Origin: Candidatus Zixiibacteriota bacterium | GTDB taxonomy: Bacteria > SM23-81 > DAOVCL01 | DNA: 14,687 nt | Assembly: GCA_030670005.1 (NCBI GenBank) | Contig: DAOVCL010000025.1 | Span: forward strand, 1 to 14,687 | Reading direction: 5' to 3' | Shown: piece by piece, positions 1-8,110 of the stretch | Numbering within the stretch: position 1 is the first letter of the stretch | How the letters are laid out: the number at the start of each line of letters is the position of its first letter | Translations under genes and position numbers: made by a program | Notes under the pieces: generated by a model | Databases searched by the model: none | The model's input: the letters and a program-made list of their open reading frames with translations, nothing else | What the model was told of the DNA's origin: nothing

Positions 1-8
1 AAGGGAAA

Positions 9-1277
9 TTGGACATACTCATTAAAGACGCAGAGGAGCTTTTAACCCTGGACTCTGGCCTGAATGGCCCTCGCACGGGGAACCAGATGGAGGAACTGGG
101 TCTAATCAAGAAGGGGGCTGTAGGGATAAAGGGGGGGGAGATCGTGGCTGTCGGGGCCACCGCCCAGGTGCTGAAAGAGACAGAGATTGACGAGAGGACC
201 AAGATCATAGATGCCTCCGGAAAGGTAGTTACCCCTGGACTTGTGGACCCACACACCCATCTGGTCTTTGCCGGAACAAGGGAGGATGAATTTGAGGAGA
301 GGATAAGGGGTAAATCCTATCAGGAGATAGAGGCCAGAGGTGGAGGGATCAGGGCCACAGTGGAAAAAGTTCGCCAATCTACCAGAGAGGAACTTGTGCA
401 GCTTGCCCTTCCCCGATTGGAGAGGATGTTGAAGTATGGAACTACAACTGCTGAAGTCAAAAGCGGTTATGGATTAAATTTAAACGATGAGTTGAAGATT
501 TTAGCAACCATAAGAGAGCTGAACCGCTTACAGCCGATAGAACTTATCCCCACATTCTTAGGGGCCCATCAAATCCCTGATGAGTTCAGGGAGAGGAGGA
601 CCGATTACATAGAACTTTTGACCAAAGAGATCATTCCTCGGGTAGCTGAAGAGAGATTGGCAAAATTCTGCGATGTCTTCTGTGAAGAGGGGGCTTTCAC
701 CTTAGAGGAGTCTAAGAGGATACTTTTAACAGGTAAAAGGTTCGGGTTGACCCCCAAAATACATGCCGATGAGCTTTCCCCTTATGGCGGAGCCGAGTTG
801 GCCGCTGAAGTTGGCGCCATCAGCTCCGACCATCTGGTTTATACCTCCTTAGATGGAGTGAGAAGGATGGGGGAAACGGGGGTAATAGCAGTTCTGCTTC
901 CAGGAACATCCTTCTTCCTGAATTCGGAGAGATATGCCCCAGCGAGAATGATGATCCAGGAGGGAGTGCCAGTTGCTCTGGCCACAGATTTCAATCCGGG
1001 AAGTTGTATGACCGAGTCAATGCCCCTTATTATAAATTTGACCTGTCTGAAGCTAAGGCTTACCCCAGCCGAGGCCATAGTGGCAGCAACTATAAATGCA
1101 GCCTATGCCATAGATAGGGGAGGGGAAATAGGAAGTCTCCAGAAGGCGAGGCTCGCCGATATTGTCATCTGGGGGTTCCCCAGCTATCGCATACTGCCTT
1201 ACCATTTTGGAGTAAACCTTGCTGAGACAGTGATTAAAGCGGGGGAAATAGTGGTAGAAAAAGGTGAGGGAAAATGA
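9..1277 (+). CDS. hutI: Imidazolonepropionase (HutI)
   Basis: Third enzyme of histidine degradation; it hydrolyses 4-imidazolone-5-propanoate to N-formimino-L-glutamate in the cytoplasm. The 422-residue product has the usual family length and an amidohydrolase fold. Visible motifs are the metal-binding PHTH at 81-84 with the HutI-typical FAGTREDEFEERI just after it, KSGYGL near 151-156, GAHQIP at 185-190 (His187), HADEL at 252-256, DHLVYTS at 274-280 and the metal-ligand Asp in ATDFNPGSC (Asp327). The chosen start is a TTG. AAGGG lies only 3 nt upstream, and just 8 bases precede the start in this window, so the exact start is less certain than the identity; the next in-frame ATG (residue 27) would cut into the first strand. 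Its TGA overlaps the ATG of the following lipoprotein gene by 4 nt. No other hut gene is visible. Arginines are 22 AGR to 6 CGN by hand count. Confidence 0.95.
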   Translation: MDILIKDAEELLTLDSGLNGPRTGNQMEELGLIKKGAVGIKGGEIVAVGATAQVLKETEIDERTKIIDASGKVVTPGLVDPHTHLVFAGTREDEFEERIRGKSYQEIEARGGGIRATVEKVRQSTREELVQLALPRLERMLKYGTTTAEVKSGYGLNLNDELKILATIRELNRLQPIELIPTFLGAHQIPDEFRERRTDYIELLTKEIIPRVAEERLAKFCDVFCEEGAFTLEESKRILLTGKRFGLTPKIHADELSPYGGAELAAEVGAISSDHLVYTSLDGVRRMGETGVIAVLLPGTSFFLNSERYAPARMMIQEGVPVALATDFNPGSCMTESMPLIINLTCLKLRLTPAEAIVAATINAAYAIDRGGEIGSLQKARLADIVIWGFPSYRILPYHFGVNLAETVIKAGEIVVEKGEGK

Positions 1278-1762
1278 GTAGAATATACGCTTTTCTTTTC
1301 CTCTTAGCTTTTATCGGGGGCTGTGGTTACTACTCCTTCTCCGGGTCTACCCTCCCTTCTCATATCAAGACGGTTGCCGTCCCCCTCTTTGAAAACCGGA
1401 CAACCGAATATAGAATAGCGGATAGACTAACCGAAGAGATAATCAACGCTCTGGTGAGAGACAATACCCTCAAGGTAGTTCCGAAGGGAAGGGCAGACTC
1501 GGTTCTCAGGGGGAGTATAGTGGGCTATGAAAAGAAGGCCTATACCTTTGATGAAAACGAGAATGTAAAGGAATATATAGTGCGGATTTATGTAACGGCC
1601 TCCTTTGAGGATCTCAGGAAAAAGAAGCAGTTCTGGAGGGAGGAGAAGTTGGAGGGGTGGGGAACCTATCTTGCCCAGGGGGAGTCAGAGGATGAGGCTC
1701 AGGAGAGGGCAATAGCTAAGCTTTCAGATGATCTCATCAACAAGATGATTGCCGGATGGTAG
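1274..1762 (+). CDS. LptE-like LPS-assembly lipoprotein
   Basis: A 162-residue predicted outer-membrane lipoprotein. Residues 1-16 form a short signal with a lipobox I-G-G-C, giving lipidation at Cys17 followed by GYYSFSG. The mature part has the LptE-type layout: an early 'GYY..G..LPSHIKTVAVPLFENRT' strand, an amphipathic helix (ADRLTEEIINALVR), a strand with 'ADSVLRGSIVGYEKKAYTF', another with 'VRIYVTASFEDL', and a C-terminal helix. LptE plugs the LptD barrel and helps deliver lipopolysaccharide to the outer leaflet; that role is inferred from family resemblance. The ATG overlaps the hutI stop (ATGA), and GGTGAGGG sits just upstream, so translation is probably coupled. A hairpin follows downstream. 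A generic lipoprotein with the same fold is the alternative. Confidence 0.75.
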   Translation: MSRIYAFLFLLAFIGGCGYYSFSGSTLPSHIKTVAVPLFENRTTEYRIADRLTEEIINALVRDNTLKVVPKGRADSVLRGSIVGYEKKAYTFDENENVKEYIVRIYVTASFEDLRKKKQFWREEKLEGWGTYLAQGESEDEAQERAIAKLSDDLINKMIAGW

Positions 1763-1875
1763 TCTAAGCCAGCAAAGTTTCCTCTCAAACCGACGAGGTG
1801 TGGCAGCACAAACTGGGTGAAGCTTCGAATGTAAAATTCACCTCGTTAAATATTTGCTTGTTTCCAGAATTGAAA

Positions 1876-1909
1876 CCGAGGTGGCAGAACAGGGGTTCTG
1901 CCACCTCGG
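1876..1909. terminator. Perfect 15-bp hairpin, probable bidirectional terminator
   Basis: The left arm CCGAGGTGGCAGAAC (1876-1890) is perfectly complementary to the right arm GTTCTGCCACCTCGG (1895-1909), with a 4-nt AGGG loop. It lies between the convergent lptE-like gene (ends 1762) and the TSUP gene (- strand, ends 1957). The U-tract is poor: CCTTTAA on the + strand and TTTCAATT on the - strand. It is therefore a stable hairpin with a modest terminator tail. A second, weaker pairing (1793-1800 with 1839-1846, 8 bp) precedes it. Confidence 0.65.
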
Positions 1910-1956
1910 CCTTTAACTACCTAAGCCAATACACAGGATTTTTTGAATAATTCGGG

Positions 1957-2334
1957 TTATAGCGCATGGCCCGATTTGGCAAAAATCATATGCAAAGCTA
2001 TCAAAAGTAGAGCCACTCCAAATATTTTCCTTAGAAGCACATCTGAGAGCCCAACAGCCATCTTGGCTCCGAGCAAACCGCCAACAAAGAATCCCAAACA
2101 GACAAAGGCCACTATGGTCAAGTTCACATAACCTTGTTTATAGTAAGTCCAGGCAGCAAGCAGGCCAATGGGAGGAACCAACAGAGCCAATGTCGTTCCC
2201 TGTGCTTGATGCTGGGTCAAATCGAAAAGATAGATTAAAGCTGGCACGATAATTATCCCTCCCCCGATGCCGATCAAGCCGCTAACAGTTCCAGCGAACA
2301 GTCCAAGCAATATATAAAGGAAAATATCAGCCAA
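1957..2334 (-). CDS. Half-size TSUP (TauE/SafE-like) permease
   Basis: A 125-residue, very hydrophobic membrane protein of the TSUP/TauE-SafE superfamily, whose members move sulfite, organosulfonates or other anions across the inner membrane. The N-terminal hallmark is clear: a first helix followed by GTVSGLIGIGGGIIIVPALIY (about 15-35), then 'HQAQGTTLALLVPPIGLLAAWTYYKQG' and a third segment 'GFFVGGLLGAKMA'. About four membrane segments are visible, which is one half of a usual 240-270-residue TSUP protein, so a functional unit would need at least a dimer. The start is TTG with AGAGGTG upstream at good spacing, and the frame is intact to a TAA. It lies 172 nt after the protease gene in the same orientation, so it may be the operon's last gene or have its own promoter. 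The substrate cannot be told. Confidence 0.8.
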   Translation of the reverse strand: MADIFLYILLGLFAGTVSGLIGIGGGIIIVPALIYLFDLTQHQAQGTTLALLVPPIGLLAAWTYYKQGYVNLTIVAFVCLGFFVGGLLGAKMAVGLSDVLLRKIFGVALLLIALHMIFAKSGHAL

Positions 2335-2506
2335 TTTCGCACCTCTTGGTTAAAGAAATAGAAATTCCCTCAGCATACCAAAAAGGTTTAGATAAGAACG
2401 GTTCAATCGATGCGCCAGAAGAGACGGCCAGCAAGGCCTAATCATCTTTCGTCTAAAAGATTACATCAAAAACCCAAGGGAAAAGAGGAGATTGAAGGAC
2501 CTTGCT

Positions 2507-4159
2507 CTATAACCCCAAGAACTTCTCATATTCTCCCGGAGTTTCCAATATCTCCACCGCCCTCTGTACCTGCTTATCGCTTCTAATCACAAACTCCTCA
2601 TAAACGGCCTCTTCACCCCAGAGCTTGGAAACGATCTCCCTCTTGATACCCATCTTGATGTAATCCAGGCTGTTATCGAACTCCTTCTCCTTAGCTGCTA
2701 AGACCTTTGATCTCAGTTCCCCTATGATTTTCTCTGTGTGAGAGTTATATTCGATTTCCTTCAAGCTTTTCTCTAAATCCTCAAGCTGTCTTTCCGCCTT
2801 ACTAGTATAATAGAAGTCCTTCTCCCGTAGGAATTCTTTGAATTCAACCATCATCTGGTCGGTGACTTTAAAACCTCTCTTCAGGTGTTTATGCTTCGCA
2901 GTGTAGTCAATGGCAAAATCAAAGAATACACCTTTCCGGCTCAATTCCAACTCTAACCGATTGAGTTTAGGAAGTTCGAAGATCACATCCGGGGTTACGC
3001 CCCCACCCCCATAGACCGTTCTACCTCCCTGGGTCTTGAAGACTTCCTTCTGTTCCTCCTGCGTCGTATCCTCCTCCGCCCTTTCCTCCTTTTGGATACA
3101 TCTCCCACTGGGAATATACCATTTGGCCGTGGTTATCTTCAGGGCTGTTCCCTCAAATGGTGTCCCCCTACCTGGCTTAAGCACGGTCTGAACCGATCCC
3201 TTTCCGAAGGTACGGGTTCCCAGGATAAGGCCGCGATCCCAATCCTGCACCGCGCCGGAGATTATCTCTGATGCGCTGGCACTCCCCCTATTTACCAAAA
3301 TGATCAGAGGTTTATCTCCAAAGAGGGGAGGAAACTTGGAATAGAATCGCCTATTCTGCCCTTTCAATCTCCCTTTGGTATAAACGACCAATTTCCCCTT
3401 AGGCAGAAAGAGATCTGAGACATCAACCGCTTGACTGAGTAACCCTCCGGGGTTGTTCCTTAAATCCAGGATTAAACCCTTTTGAGCTTCTTTTCCCACC
3501 CTCTTTAAGGCCTCCCTGATTTCCTCTTCCGCATTTTCCGAGAAGCGGGAGAGCCTTACATAGCCCACGCCATTGGCCACAATCCCAGCATAAGGGACGC
3601 TTTTTATTGTGATTATATCCCTGATAAGGGAGAATTCGAGGGGCTCATCAACCCCCTCCCTCTTTACAGTTAAGGAGACCTTGGTCCCCTTGGGTCCCCT
3701 CAGTTTGGTTGCTGCCTCCTGGGTGGTTATCCCCTTAGTAGGTTCCTCCTCTATCTTTATCACCATATCTCCTGCCTGAATTCCTGCCTTGTAGGCAGGT
3801 CCGCCCTCAAAGGGGGAGATGACGGTCAAAACCTTTTCCCTCAATCCAATCACCATTCCTACCCCACTATACTTGCCATGGGTTCCGATCATCAGTTCCT
3901 TATACTGCTTCTGCTCAAAAAATTGGGTGTGGGGATCCAGGATCTTCAGCATTCCCCTGATACCGGCATAAACCAGGTCCTTTGGGTTTACCTCCTCCAC
4001 ATAATTCCGGGAAACCTCGAATGCCACCCGATCAAGTAGTTTAATTCCGGCATAGAGGTTGTCCCCACTGGCATAGAGATAAGCCCCTAACCAGCCAATG
4101 AGGAGCAGACCAATGAGGGCTCCTACTCCCCAGATAGTATATTGGTTCCTATTTTTCAT
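2507..4159 (-). CDS. S41 carboxyl-terminal processing protease (CtpA type)
   Basis: An envelope serine protease of 550 residues that trims or degrades exported proteins from their C-terminus. Layout: one N-terminal membrane anchor (about 9-30); an N-terminal helical cap (about 35-90, with 'GIRGMLKILDPHTQFF'); a PDZ domain (about 95-175, 'GVGMVIG' and 'GPAYKAGIQAGDMVIKI'); and the S41 core. The catalytic residues are visible as Ser295 (in GSASASE), Lys320 and Gln324 (in FGKGSVQ). The order and spacing (25 and 4 residues) match the family Ser/Lys/Gln arrangement. After the core comes an unusually long C-terminal part (about 400-550), helical and charged, starting with 'GVFFDFAIDYTAKHKHL'; such tails occur in Bacteroidota-like S41 proteases. 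The ATG overlaps the end of tmk by 11 nt and has GGGGAAG upstream, so it belongs to the same operon. Confidence 0.93.
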   Translation of the reverse strand: MKNRNQYTIWGVGALIGLLLIGWLGAYLYASGDNLYAGIKLLDRVAFEVSRNYVEEVNPKDLVYAGIRGMLKILDPHTQFFEQKQYKELMIGTHGKYSGVGMVIGLREKVLTVISPFEGGPAYKAGIQAGDMVIKIEEEPTKGITTQEAATKLRGPKGTKVSLTVKREGVDEPLEFSLIRDIITIKSVPYAGIVANGVGYVRLSRFSENAEEEIREALKRVGKEAQKGLILDLRNNPGGLLSQAVDVSDLFLPKGKLVVYTKGRLKGQNRRFYSKFPPLFGDKPLIILVNRGSASASEIISGAVQDWDRGLILGTRTFGKGSVQTVLKPGRGTPFEGTALKITTAKWYIPSGRCIQKEERAEEDTTQEEQKEVFKTQGGRTVYGGGGVTPDVIFELPKLNRLELELSRKGVFFDFAIDYTAKHKHLKRGFKVTDQMMVEFKEFLREKDFYYTSKAERQLEDLEKSLKEIEYNSHTEKIIGELRSKVLAAKEKEFDNSLDYIKMGIKREIVSKLWGEEAVYEEFVIRSDKQVQRAVEILETPGEYEKFLGL

Positions 4160-4826
4160 TGTTCTTCCCCTTTTCTAATCTGTCCTTCAGGAAGATATTT
4201 ACCGTATCCTTTATCTCCTTCTCCACCTCTTCTATCTTCCTTTTCCCATCTATCAACCTGATCCTATTCTCCTCCCGTGCCAGGGAGAGATATCCCTCCC
4301 TGACCTTGATGAAAAAGTCGAGATCCTGAGACTCTAATCTGTCCGGGGATCTACACCCCTCAACCCTTTCCAAAACCATCTGAGGACTAATATCCAGAAC
4401 AAAGGTAAGGTGAGGGGAGATTCCCTGGGTGGCCAATCGGTTTAAATTTTTCACCACCTCTGGACCTATCCCTCTTCCATATCCCTGATAGGCCACCGAG
4501 GAGTCAGCAAACCTTTCGCTTATTACCAAAAAACCCTTCTTTAGAGCTGGCTTAACCACTTGGGCCACATGTTGGGAGCGGCTGGCCAGATAGAGAAAAA
4601 GCTCGGTAGGTTTAGTCATCTCCGGATGGCTGCGATCTAAGATAATCTCCCTGATCCTCTCTGAGATGGGAGGGCCACCTGGCTCTCTGGTCATCAGCAC
4701 GGGGATCCCCTTCCTCTTGAGATACGAGCAGAGAAGGGAGGCTTGGGTTGACTTTCCACAACCGTCGAGGCCTTCAAAAGTGATCAGATAGCCTTTCATC
4801 CCTGAGTTGAATTTATCTTCACCCAT
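4149..4826 (-). CDS. tmk: Thymidylate kinase
   Basis: Phosphorylates dTMP to dTDP in the cytoplasm, an essential step of dTTP supply. The P-loop GLDGCGKST is at 19-27, followed by TREPGG (47-51), ERFADSSVAYQG (104-115, the family DR-x(4)-S-x-AYQ motif with Glu in place of the common Asp) and the lid-region arginines in RSPDR. Two starts are possible. The upstream ATG (4826) has a good AGGAAAGG and adds about nine residues before MKGYLITFEG. The inner ATG at 4799 matches the usual family N-terminus and overlaps the preceding MATE stop by 4 nt (ATGA), but has no well-spaced ribosome site. I report the longer form. The 3' end overlaps the protease gene by 11 nt. Confidence 0.93.
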   Translation of the reverse strand: MGEDKFNSGMKGYLITFEGLDGCGKSTQASLLCSYLKRKGIPVLMTREPGGPPISERIREIILDRSHPEMTKPTELFLYLASRSQHVAQVVKPALKKGFLVISERFADSSVAYQGYGRGIGPEVVKNLNRLATQGISPHLTFVLDISPQMVLERVEGCRSPDRLESQDLDFFIKVREGYLSLAREENRIRLIDGKRKIEEVEKEIKDTVNIFLKDRLEKGKNNEK

Positions 4827-6142
4827 CTGCCTTTCCTGTATCTAAGATAATTGGCAATTGATCTTGAGGACTCATCGATCCCCGTGGCCAACCAGAGGCC
4901 CACCAGCCCCAAGCCAAACCAGAGGCCCAAGACCCAGGCCCCAAAGATCTCAAGGGCCAAGACCCCCACTATGGTGAGCATCATCAACCACCTTGTATCC
5001 CCCGCCCCTCTCAAACTTCCTGATATAACTATGTTTAAAGCTTTGGGAACCTGAATCACAGCCACCAGCCCCAGAAGGAGAACCCCCAAACGGATCACCC
5101 TCTGGTCAGAGGTGAAGAGATACATTATGGGCTTGGCCATAAAGAAGAGAATCCCGGCAACGGCCATCACAGTTATAAAGACGATGCGACTGGAGATGGT
5201 TCCCACCTTTCTCGCCCTCTCCTGCTGATTGGCCCCCAGGCTCTTACCGGTGAGGGTCATCGCCCCCATTCCTATCCCCTGATAGAGCATGGAGATGACC
5301 GCCTGGAGCCTTAAAAGCACATGATGGGTAGCTAAAACCACTGTGCTCAACCGAGCTGCATAGCTCATCACGAACATCTGCCCAGTGACCCAGGCCATCT
5401 GCTCTACAGTAATGGGAGCACCCATAGAAAAGAGCTGCCGAGAACTCCTCAGATTAACCGTTTTCAAATCCCTCATTCTCAGAGAGAGAACAGATCTATG
5501 GGTCAAAAGGAGAGTAAAGGTAATCGCAAACCCAATGCTGTGGGCCACTCCTGTAGCTAAGGCCGCTCCCCTCACCTCCAGGCGAGGGAGGCCAAATAGA
5601 CCATAGATCAACAGAGGAGTCAAAGCCACATTTATGCCGTTTATCACCAGACTCACCAGCATCGAGAGGTGTGTATCCCCTGCCCCTCGCAGGATACCAA
5701 CGGATACGAAGTTGACAATGATCAAAGGCCCAAAGCAGGCGATAATCCTCAGGTAACCGATCCCCAGCGAGGCAGCTTGAGCCTCCGCCCCCAAGATGGT
5801 TTTAAAGATCAATGGAGCAACAAAATACCAGACCGCCGAAATCCCTAAGGATGCCAAACCACTCATCATTACAGATTGCCCCAGGAAGTGATTGGCCTCC
5901 TCTACCCTCCCAGCTCCCAGATGTTGATTGACGATTATGGAACTGCCTATAACAAATGTGAGCAGGAGGGTGGAGGTAAAGATAACCACCTGGGCCGCCA
6001 TTCCTACCCCGGCCAAGGCTTCAGCTCCCAGATGCCCTACCAACATAGCTTCAATCATCCACATTACCGTCTGGGAGGATAGGTCAACCATGGCGGGAAG
6101 GGAAGTCTTGAGGAGGGCTTTCAGGGGTGAACCAGGCAACAA
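4796..6142 (-). CDS. MATE family cation-coupled exporter
   Basis: An inner-membrane multidrug and toxin extrusion type antiporter of 448 residues with about 12 membrane segments. The two-fold repeat of MATE proteins is visible. The first half opens with LKTSLPAMVDLSSQTVMWMIEAMLVGHLGAEALAGVGMA (about 11-49). The second half, from about 235, opens with 'LFSMGAPITVEQMAWVTGQMFVM' and has 'GIGMGAMTLTGKSLGAN', which parallels 'VIGSSIIVNQHLGAGRVEEA' of the first half. The start is a TTG (two TTGs in a row) preceded by AGAGG at about 5 nt. It lies 54 nt after the inositol-phosphate synthase gene and overlaps tmk, so it is co-transcribed. The substrate is unknown. In this place a lipid-linked or metabolite substrate is as possible as drug efflux. 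Confidence 0.92.
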   Translation of the reverse strand: MLPGSPLKALLKTSLPAMVDLSSQTVMWMIEAMLVGHLGAEALAGVGMAAQVVIFTSTLLLTFVIGSSIIVNQHLGAGRVEEANHFLGQSVMMSGLASLGISAVWYFVAPLIFKTILGAEAQAASLGIGYLRIIACFGPLIIVNFVSVGILRGAGDTHLSMLVSLVINGINVALTPLLIYGLFGLPRLEVRGAALATGVAHSIGFAITFTLLLTHRSVLSLRMRDLKTVNLRSSRQLFSMGAPITVEQMAWVTGQMFVMSYAARLSTVVLATHHVLLRLQAVISMLYQGIGMGAMTLTGKSLGANQQERARKVGTISSRIVFITVMAVAGILFFMAKPIMYLFTSDQRVIRLGVLLLGLVAVIQVPKALNIVISGSLRGAGDTRWLMMLTIVGVLALEIFGAWVLGLWFGLGLVGLWLATGIDESSRSIANYLRYRKGRWVKINSTQG

Positions 6143-6196
6143 CCAAGCCTCTTAATCATAGAATTTTGAGGTGACCAGTGCCACCCCAAATCCCTT

Positions 6197-7324
6197 TTAG
6201 GTTCCAGCTACCGGAACCCCTTTACCCCTTGGGGCTCCCTTTGCCTTCTTGGGAGCAGTTCTCTTGATAAACTGCTCCACCAGCTCCCTGGCCTGAGAAT
6301 CGGTAAACTGCTTGGGGGGGGACTTCATAAAATAGGCAGAGGGTTCAATGACCTCTCCAGCTATACCGTTGTTCATAGCCAGTTTACAACATCTAACGGC
6401 ATCGATGACTACCCCGGCGGAGTTGGGGGAATCCCAGACCTCCAATTTGAGCTCCAAATTCAGGGGGACATCTCCAAATGTCCTTCCCTCCAACCTGATA
6501 TAAGCCCATTTCCTATCCTTTAGCCAGGCCACATAGTCGCTGGGCCCTATGTGGATATTCTCCTTCCCTATGTCATAGTCCAGTTGAGAGGTTACTGCGT
6601 TTGTCTTGCTTATCTTCTTTGATTCTAACCTCGACCTCTCCAGCATATTTAGAAAATCGGTGTTTCCACCCACATTCAATTGGCTGGTCCGCTCCAGCCT
6701 CACTCCTCTATCCCGGAAAAGCCTGGTTAGCACTCGATGAACAATGGTGGCACCTACCTGTGATTTTATGTCATCGCCGATGACCGGAAGTCCCCTCTCC
6801 CTGAACCTACCCTGCCAATATTTCTCCTTGGCGATGAATACGGGAATGCAGTTGACAAAGCCACATCCCGCCTCCAGCAGCAGCTCCACATACCATTTGG
6901 TTGCCTCCTGGCTCCCCACTGGGAGATAGCTAACAACCACATCGGTTTTGGTCTCCTTCAATATTCCCACTATATCTGCTGTGGGGCCAGGGGCTTTCTC
7001 AATAATCTGAGAGAGATACTTACCCAGGCCATCATGGGTCATTCCCCTTTCAACTTTTACCCCTAATTTAGGGACATCGATGAACTTGTAGGTGCAGTTG
7101 GGCTTGGTGTAGATGGCCTCAGAAAGGTCCTTGCCCACCTTGTTCTTGTCAATATCAAAGGCGGCAGAGAACTCTATGTCCCTGATATGATAGCCGCCTA
7201 AGTTAACATGCATCAGGCCGGGAATAAACTCGTTCTCCTTAGCGTCCTTGTAGAACTCCACCCCCTGCACAAAGGAGGAGGCACAATTACCGACACCGAT
7301 TATAGCTACCCTAACTTTTCCCAT
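6197..7324 (-). CDS. ino1: myo-Inositol-phosphate synthase
   Basis: Cyclises D-glucose 6-phosphate to 1D-myo-inositol 3-phosphate using NAD. The 375-residue length fits the short bacterial/archaeal class. The N-terminal Rossmann motif is VAIIGVGNCASSFVQG (6-21). Later family blocks are visible: 'SYLPVGSQEATKWY' (132-145), 'NCIPVFIA' (158-165), GDDIKSQVGATIVHR (183-197), LNVGGNTDFLNM (216-227), SKKISKTNAV (235-244) and 'WDSPNSAGVVIDAVR' (297-311). The last 20 residues are rich in Lys, Arg, Pro and Gly (355-370) and are probably disordered. The ATG follows AAGGGGGT by about 7 nt. A gap of 123 nt separates it from the upstream CDP-alcohol transferase gene; I found no convincing promoter there. 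The pairing suggests that the inositol phosphate made here is used for lipid head groups. Confidence 0.95.
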   Translation of the reverse strand: MGKVRVAIIGVGNCASSFVQGVEFYKDAKENEFIPGLMHVNLGGYHIRDIEFSAAFDIDKNKVGKDLSEAIYTKPNCTYKFIDVPKLGVKVERGMTHDGLGKYLSQIIEKAPGPTADIVGILKETKTDVVVSYLPVGSQEATKWYVELLLEAGCGFVNCIPVFIAKEKYWQGRFRERGLPVIGDDIKSQVGATIVHRVLTRLFRDRGVRLERTSQLNVGGNTDFLNMLERSRLESKKISKTNAVTSQLDYDIGKENIHIGPSDYVAWLKDRKWAYIRLEGRTFGDVPLNLELKLEVWDSPNSAGVVIDAVRCCKLAMNNGIAGEVIEPSAYFMKSPPKQFTDSQARELVEQFIKRTAPKKAKGAPRGKGVPVAGT

Positions 7325-7447
7325 ATAATTACCCCCTTTCTCAAATGGACGAAGTTTCCCAATTTAGGCTTTCAAAACGATAGCCTGCCTCGCTCTCCAA
7401 GCACTCCTCTTTGTTACCGCCCATTTGACAGTAAAAAACCTAAGAGG

Positions 7448-8080
7448 CTACTCAACCTCTACTTTTTCCTCCCCTCCCATCACCGCTTTTCTGAAGTAGA
7501 GTATCCTTTGAATTACCGTTACATTGGCAAAGATGGCTATAAACAATAAAGCCAACCTAAGGAAGATATGTGCCGTATAGGGGATGGCTCCCAGCATTGC
7601 CCCCACGCACAAAAAGGTCATCCTCTCCTCCCTCTTAAATATCCCTATCTTGCACTCAACCCCGAACCCCTCAGATCTGGCCCTCACATAGCTAACCAGG
7701 AGGGACCCTAGTAGGCCCAGGATGATAACCCAGAGAAGCCAGGATGACCGCCAGTAGAGAGCCAAACCAAGGAATATGAGCCCCTCAGCATACCTATCCA
7801 CAGTTGAATCCAGGAGAGCACCGAACTTGGAGGCCTGATTGGTTCCTCGAGCCAACTTTCCGTCCAATAGATCGCATATCCCGGCCAAACCAACGAATAG
7901 GCCTCCCCAAAAGAACCTTCCTTTACCGAAGAAGTAAGCGACCAAAAGGCTAAAAAGAAGTCCGAGGAAGGTGAGTATATGAGGATGAACTCCCAACCTC
8001 TGCAAGAGCCTGCTTATCGGCTCTAATAGCTTAAGAAAATCCCTTTTAACCCCCTCGCCTAAAAAGGTAAATTCAGACAT
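7448..8080 (-). CDS. CDP-alcohol phosphatidyltransferase, probable phosphatidylinositol-phosphate synthase
   Basis: A 210-residue integral membrane enzyme with about six helices. The complete family signature D-x2-DG-x2-AR-x8-G-x3-D-x3-D is present at 70-95 (Asp70, Asp73, Gly74, Ala77, Arg78, Gly87, Asp91, Asp95), so metal and CDP binding should be intact. The family transfers a phosphatidyl group from CDP-diacylglycerol to an alcohol phosphate. The next gene in the operon makes inositol phosphate, so the likely acceptor is inositol phosphate, giving phosphatidylinositol phosphate. That substrate is inferred from context, not from a residue I can point to. Phosphatidylglycerophosphate synthase is the main alternative. 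The ATG follows GGCAGGTGGT. A strong promoter lies just upstream, so this is the first gene of the operon. Confidence 0.85.
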   Translation of the reverse strand: MSEFTFLGEGVKRDFLKLLEPISRLLQRLGVHPHILTFLGLLFSLLVAYFFGKGRFFWGGLFVGLAGICDLLDGKLARGTNQASKFGALLDSTVDRYAEGLIFLGLALYWRSSWLLWVIILGLLGSLLVSYVRARSEGFGVECKIGIFKREERMTFLCVGAMLGAIPYTAHIFLRLALLFIAIFANVTVIQRILYFRKAVMGGEEKVEVE

Positions 8081-8110
8081 ACCACCTGCCTTTTAAAAAT
8101 TTTACCCTCA

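Noticed and set aside
2444..2461. Hairpin ATCTTT/AAAGAT downstream of the protease gene
   Set aside because: The stem is 6 AT-rich base pairs with no U-tract on the - strand, too weak to call a terminator between the protease and TSUP genes.
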